Assembly (NCBI GenBank): GCA_020055645.1
Contig: CM034548.1
Span: 29,066,201 to 29,130,200 of the forward strand
Length of the DNA: 64,000 nucleotides
DNA from: Tomocerus qinae
Taxonomy: Eukaryota; Arthropoda; Collembola; Entomobryomorpha; Tomoceridae
Direction of reading: 5' to 3'
Made by a program: the position numbers and the translations under genes. The notes below the pieces were generated by a model. The model saw nothing but the letters and a program-made list of their open reading frames with translations, did no database searches and was not told the DNA's origin. Shown in pieces: positions 60,712-64,000 of the stretch; the stretch's first letter is position 1; every line of letters starts with the position of its first letter.

Positions 60712-61869
60712 AGACCAAGTTAATTTCGGGTGTATACAAAAAGTGTATGTTATTTTACAGTTATAATATTGCTTTTGTTAATAAATTAAATCGTAAGTTA
60801 TAAGATGCAACAATGTTTTTAAAATGTGATGAATAAAAGTGACTGGACTGAATGTAAACACGCTAAGACACTTATTTCGTTTTATTTGTGCGATTATTGC
60901 CTGATGCCATTCATTTCATTGTTTACATTTCATTATTGCTCCACATATTACTTAAGCCTTTTGAACTTTTTATCAATGACTAGTACAATAATAAGAAACT
61001 TCTAAACAGAGTAGTCATTCCTTTACCTGAATACTCAAAAACCTTTAAGCGTGAAGTTATCATAATTACGTAGTTGCAGTAATTTAAACACCTTCTTCAT
61101 ATCCTACCTTTACCCGACGCATAAATATATTACAACTTGTAATTAACCTACAGTATTGCGTTTTAATTTAACAGTACAATGTTTTTCCTATTGACATAAT
61201 ACTAATTTTAAATACCCATCAAATATTTAACATGAGCACAATTTTAAATTTGGTATAATACACATTAGAATTGGATATTTTAGGGCACAATTGTGTCATC
61301 TAGAAGATAAGGCTGGCATAAAATCTATACCGAAGCGTCGAAGGCCACTACTAGTAAATTACAACGCTGGTAATAATATTGCCATCAATAGTAGAGTATA
61401 AATACTAAACGTCACCCAATCCATTGACCACAAAACTGGTAATCTAAACTAAGGATGGACTGGAGAAACACTACTAAAACTTACAGTCATACTAACCCTG
61501 CTTGCATTTCCATCCTAATACCAAATAAAATGAAATTAAACAGTAATGGGTGATAACATTTGCGATAATTGTGTATAACAGACAAATCGATATATATTGC
61601 CATATCAATAAAAAACTATAATTCAACAAAAAATGGAATTTAATAATCTGTGAGATTTGATCCTATACGACCCATGATTAAGATTCACATTTTTAAAGTC
61701 GCTATTTTATGGATCAAGGAGCAAAGCTTGGACGACCGCTAAGTAAGTAAATGACAATTTCGTCCATATATATGAGTTGACAGATATTCTTCGCGTCTTA
61801 GCTAATTATGAACATCGTGTAAAACACGATTTAAGATAAAACGGATATAAATGATTACTTGAATAAGAA
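60712..61869. other. Convergent intergenic region between SWS1 and ELMOD
   Basis: Expected to contain the 3' ends of both genes. No coding signal or repeat noticed. Confidence 0.5.
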
Positions 61870-63529
61870 TCAGATCGTTCTAACTTCAACGAGGAAGCAA
61901 GTTTTATCGTCCGCCAATTTTTTAATGATTTTCTTATCAAAAGCTTGTTTAATGCGACCGAATTCCATGATATCTTTTGGGCGACTAGTCAACCAATAAG
62001 AATCAAATTCCACAATCAATGCGCAACAAAACTCGAAAAAGATTCCTAACAAAGCCTCGCCCCAAGTCACGCTGTCATTCGAGTGTTCCTTCTGGTCCAA
62101 ATCTATGATCAACCCCACACGGTTGTAAAAATGGGTTTTCACTAGCCCCTGTTGAAAGAGCTTATAAGCCATAAATGTGATCTGGATGGATAAAATGGCA
62201 AACGGGTAAGAATATGTAGGATGTCGAGAGTGACTCAGCAGCTGATAAGTTACTTCTTTGTAGTTTTTGGCTAAAAATCTGTAAAAACCAAATTATAATC
62301 AAATAGCAGTTAAAATGATTAACATAAAAATCCAATTTAAAACAATTATTCAGAAATAGAAGAAAGCTAAAAATTGTTTCCATTTCTCAAATTTTAGTTA
62401 CGTATCCATATTACTGTTATATGAATAAATTGTATGAACAGTTCACTGTGGTAGACAGTAATAATTTGAAATCATTTCATAACAAAATAGGCAAACACTA
62501 CCACTATTGTTATTGTCAAAGCAAATAATAAATATGCAAATTAAACACATGTCATTATTAAAATTTGACAAGAAATACTTACAGCATTGATTCTAAGCCT
62601 AAATATCCACATCCTCGAAAATCAGTGCTCGGATCAGATCCCTGGAATCCAATATTTTGCCATTGACGTGAAACACGCCCACTTAACTTTTCCCCTCTGG
62701 TCAGACACTCCCACAATTCCAGCAACTGAATAGAAAAACCATTATTTTTCAGCTTGTTTACAATAAAGTTGTCATCACTGTTTGATTTGAATCATGATAG
62801 TTGCAGAAGTACTTTTAAACTGACCTTTGCTTCATGAGTAGCGTTGGAGGTATCAAAAGGAACTCCACGGAGCAATTCTACCCTCACATTTAAATCCTTA
62901 TACGCCCAGATGCATTCCAAGGAGTCCGTCATTCCAGTCACAAATCTGGAAAAGAAATATACAATTAATATCTATACTACATGTTTATATCGACTTATTT
63001 GAGAAAGTTTAAATTGCAATCTGTACCTTGTATGCAGTTTAGTGTTAATTGACTTTGCCCTAGAAATACGGAGTGCAGCGCGTTGCATCAGCTCTTTCCG
63101 GCTTTGTCGGCTGTTAAATGTTCCATCGTTAATGGCTTTATCCAGAACTCCCAAAACAGCTTTTATCTCCAGATGTTTAGAATCCATAATGGACCGTTCT
63201 TCAAAGAAACAAAACCAACATTTATAATTAGTGAATACGTAAAGTAACTATAGTTTAATACTTTTTAGCACTACACTTTATTTTTAAAATTTTATTAATT
63301 TTTATAGCTGCCTTACAAGTACTAGTTAATCTAATAAAAGTATAAATAAAGTACAAATTGACAACTTACCTACATTACGTATGCGCTTACTCCCCCTTAA
63401 ATCACCGTAAACAATTCTCTGGAGCTCAGTGAGTTTGGTTAGATGACGAAGACAATACTTAGTCACCCTATGATATAAGTCAGCTGCGATAGAAAAAATG
63501 TATTTCAAAATATTTACTACGAACCACAT
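61870..63529 (-). CDS. ELMOD: ELMO domain-containing protein (ELMOD1/2-type ARF/ARL GAP)
   Basis: Minus-strand exons 63370-63529, 63027-63198, 62825-62945, 62583-62725 and 61870-62278 give 334 aa, the usual size for ELMOD1/2. These proteins stimulate GTP hydrolysis on ARL2 and ARF GTPases without a classical ARF-GAP zinc finger. The ELMO domain carries WQNIGFQGSDPSTDFRGCGY, which includes the conserved GAP arginine in TDFRG, then YSYPFAILSIQITFMAYKL, VKTHFYNR, and VEFDSYWLTSRPKDIMEFGR. The N-terminus begins MWFVVNILKYIFSIAADLY, a hydrophobic stretch seen in several ELMODs. All splice phases agree. Which ELMOD subtype this is cannot be settled by eye. Confidence 0.93.
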
Positions 63530-64000
63530 TCTGGATTCTCGCCAACTGAGCGAAAGAACTTTTACAACAGCCTATTTTCTTAAACAGTCGAAACAGATGA
63601 CAGATGGTAATTTTTAGAGACTAGTAATATTTCGCCCAATGCTTGTCTTTTGGAGATCAGGCAATGACAACCTGATGGTAAAAGAAAATTATTGATCGTC
63701 TAGGGTGTAGGTACATTGAGAATACCAAGTAATTTCAACCATTAACATATTTACTATTTTGTTTTAGATAATATAAATATAAATTGTCTTTCGTTGTCAT
63801 TCATTATGCGTTTATTCTGGGATCAGAATACTTTCCACAGTCTTTTAAATGCGGTACAAAATTGCAGAAAACAGAAAGGATCTTTGATTTGTTGTATTTG
63901 TATGTCTAGGTAGACACACAGCAGAGCCACGTAATAACAATGACATTGCAGAAAAATAAATGCCGTCAGCAGCTCAATCAGTCGCAGGATGCCTGGTCAT
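63530..64000. other. Upstream of ELMOD, no other gene seen
   Basis: Should hold the ELMOD promoter. No other feature recognised. Confidence 0.45.

Overview
This is AT-rich nuclear DNA from an animal. Genes are split by short GT-AG introns, many of 50-400 bp, and lie among many small transposons and tandem repeats. Secreted heme peroxidases of the chorion-peroxidase type, arthropod-like core promoter spacing and TRRAP/Nipped-A suggest an arthropod. A caveolin gene argues against Drosophila-like flies. A non-dipteran arthropod such as a springtail or crustacean fits, but I infer this and did not search. All exon models were built by hand from splice signals and frame continuity.

Layout. 1-0.5 kb: possible 3' end of an unidentified gene. 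2.1-4.2 kb (-): UFD1, six exons, the first holding only the start codon. 5.0-6.2 kb: two non-autonomous inverted-repeat elements. 6.8-7.9 kb (+): a divergent FIS1-like tail-anchored protein. 9.2-13.3 and 15.0-19.0 kb (-): tandem paralogous heme peroxidases with the same 13-exon architecture. 20.1-21.8 kb: two opposed hAT-type MITEs, each with its own 8-bp target duplication. 22.35-25.46 kb: an apparently complete PIF/Harbinger transposon encoding a Myb/SANT protein (+) and a DDE transposase (-). 27.6-29.1 kb (-): an unknown small secreted protein with a TATA promoter. 32.0-32.4 kb (+): an unknown small membrane or secreted protein. 32.6-35.7 kb: an island of minisatellites, inverted repeats and hairpins.

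36.4-52.3 kb (+): TRRAP in 27 coding exons, one of them 4.8 kb. 54.1-55.1 kb (+): caveolin, three exons. 59.9-60.6 kb (+): ZSWIM7/SWS1. 61.9-63.5 kb (-): an ELMO-domain (ELMOD) protein, convergent with SWS1.

The cellular genes are unrelated housekeeping functions: ERAD segregase adaptor, chromatin coactivator scaffold, homologous-recombination factor, ARF/ARL GAP, membrane coat and mitochondrial-type tail anchor. They do not form a functional cluster. The coherent multi-gene units are the peroxidase duplication and the two-gene Harbinger transposon. I saw no rRNA, tRNA or CRISPR array; tRNAs were looked for only by eye.
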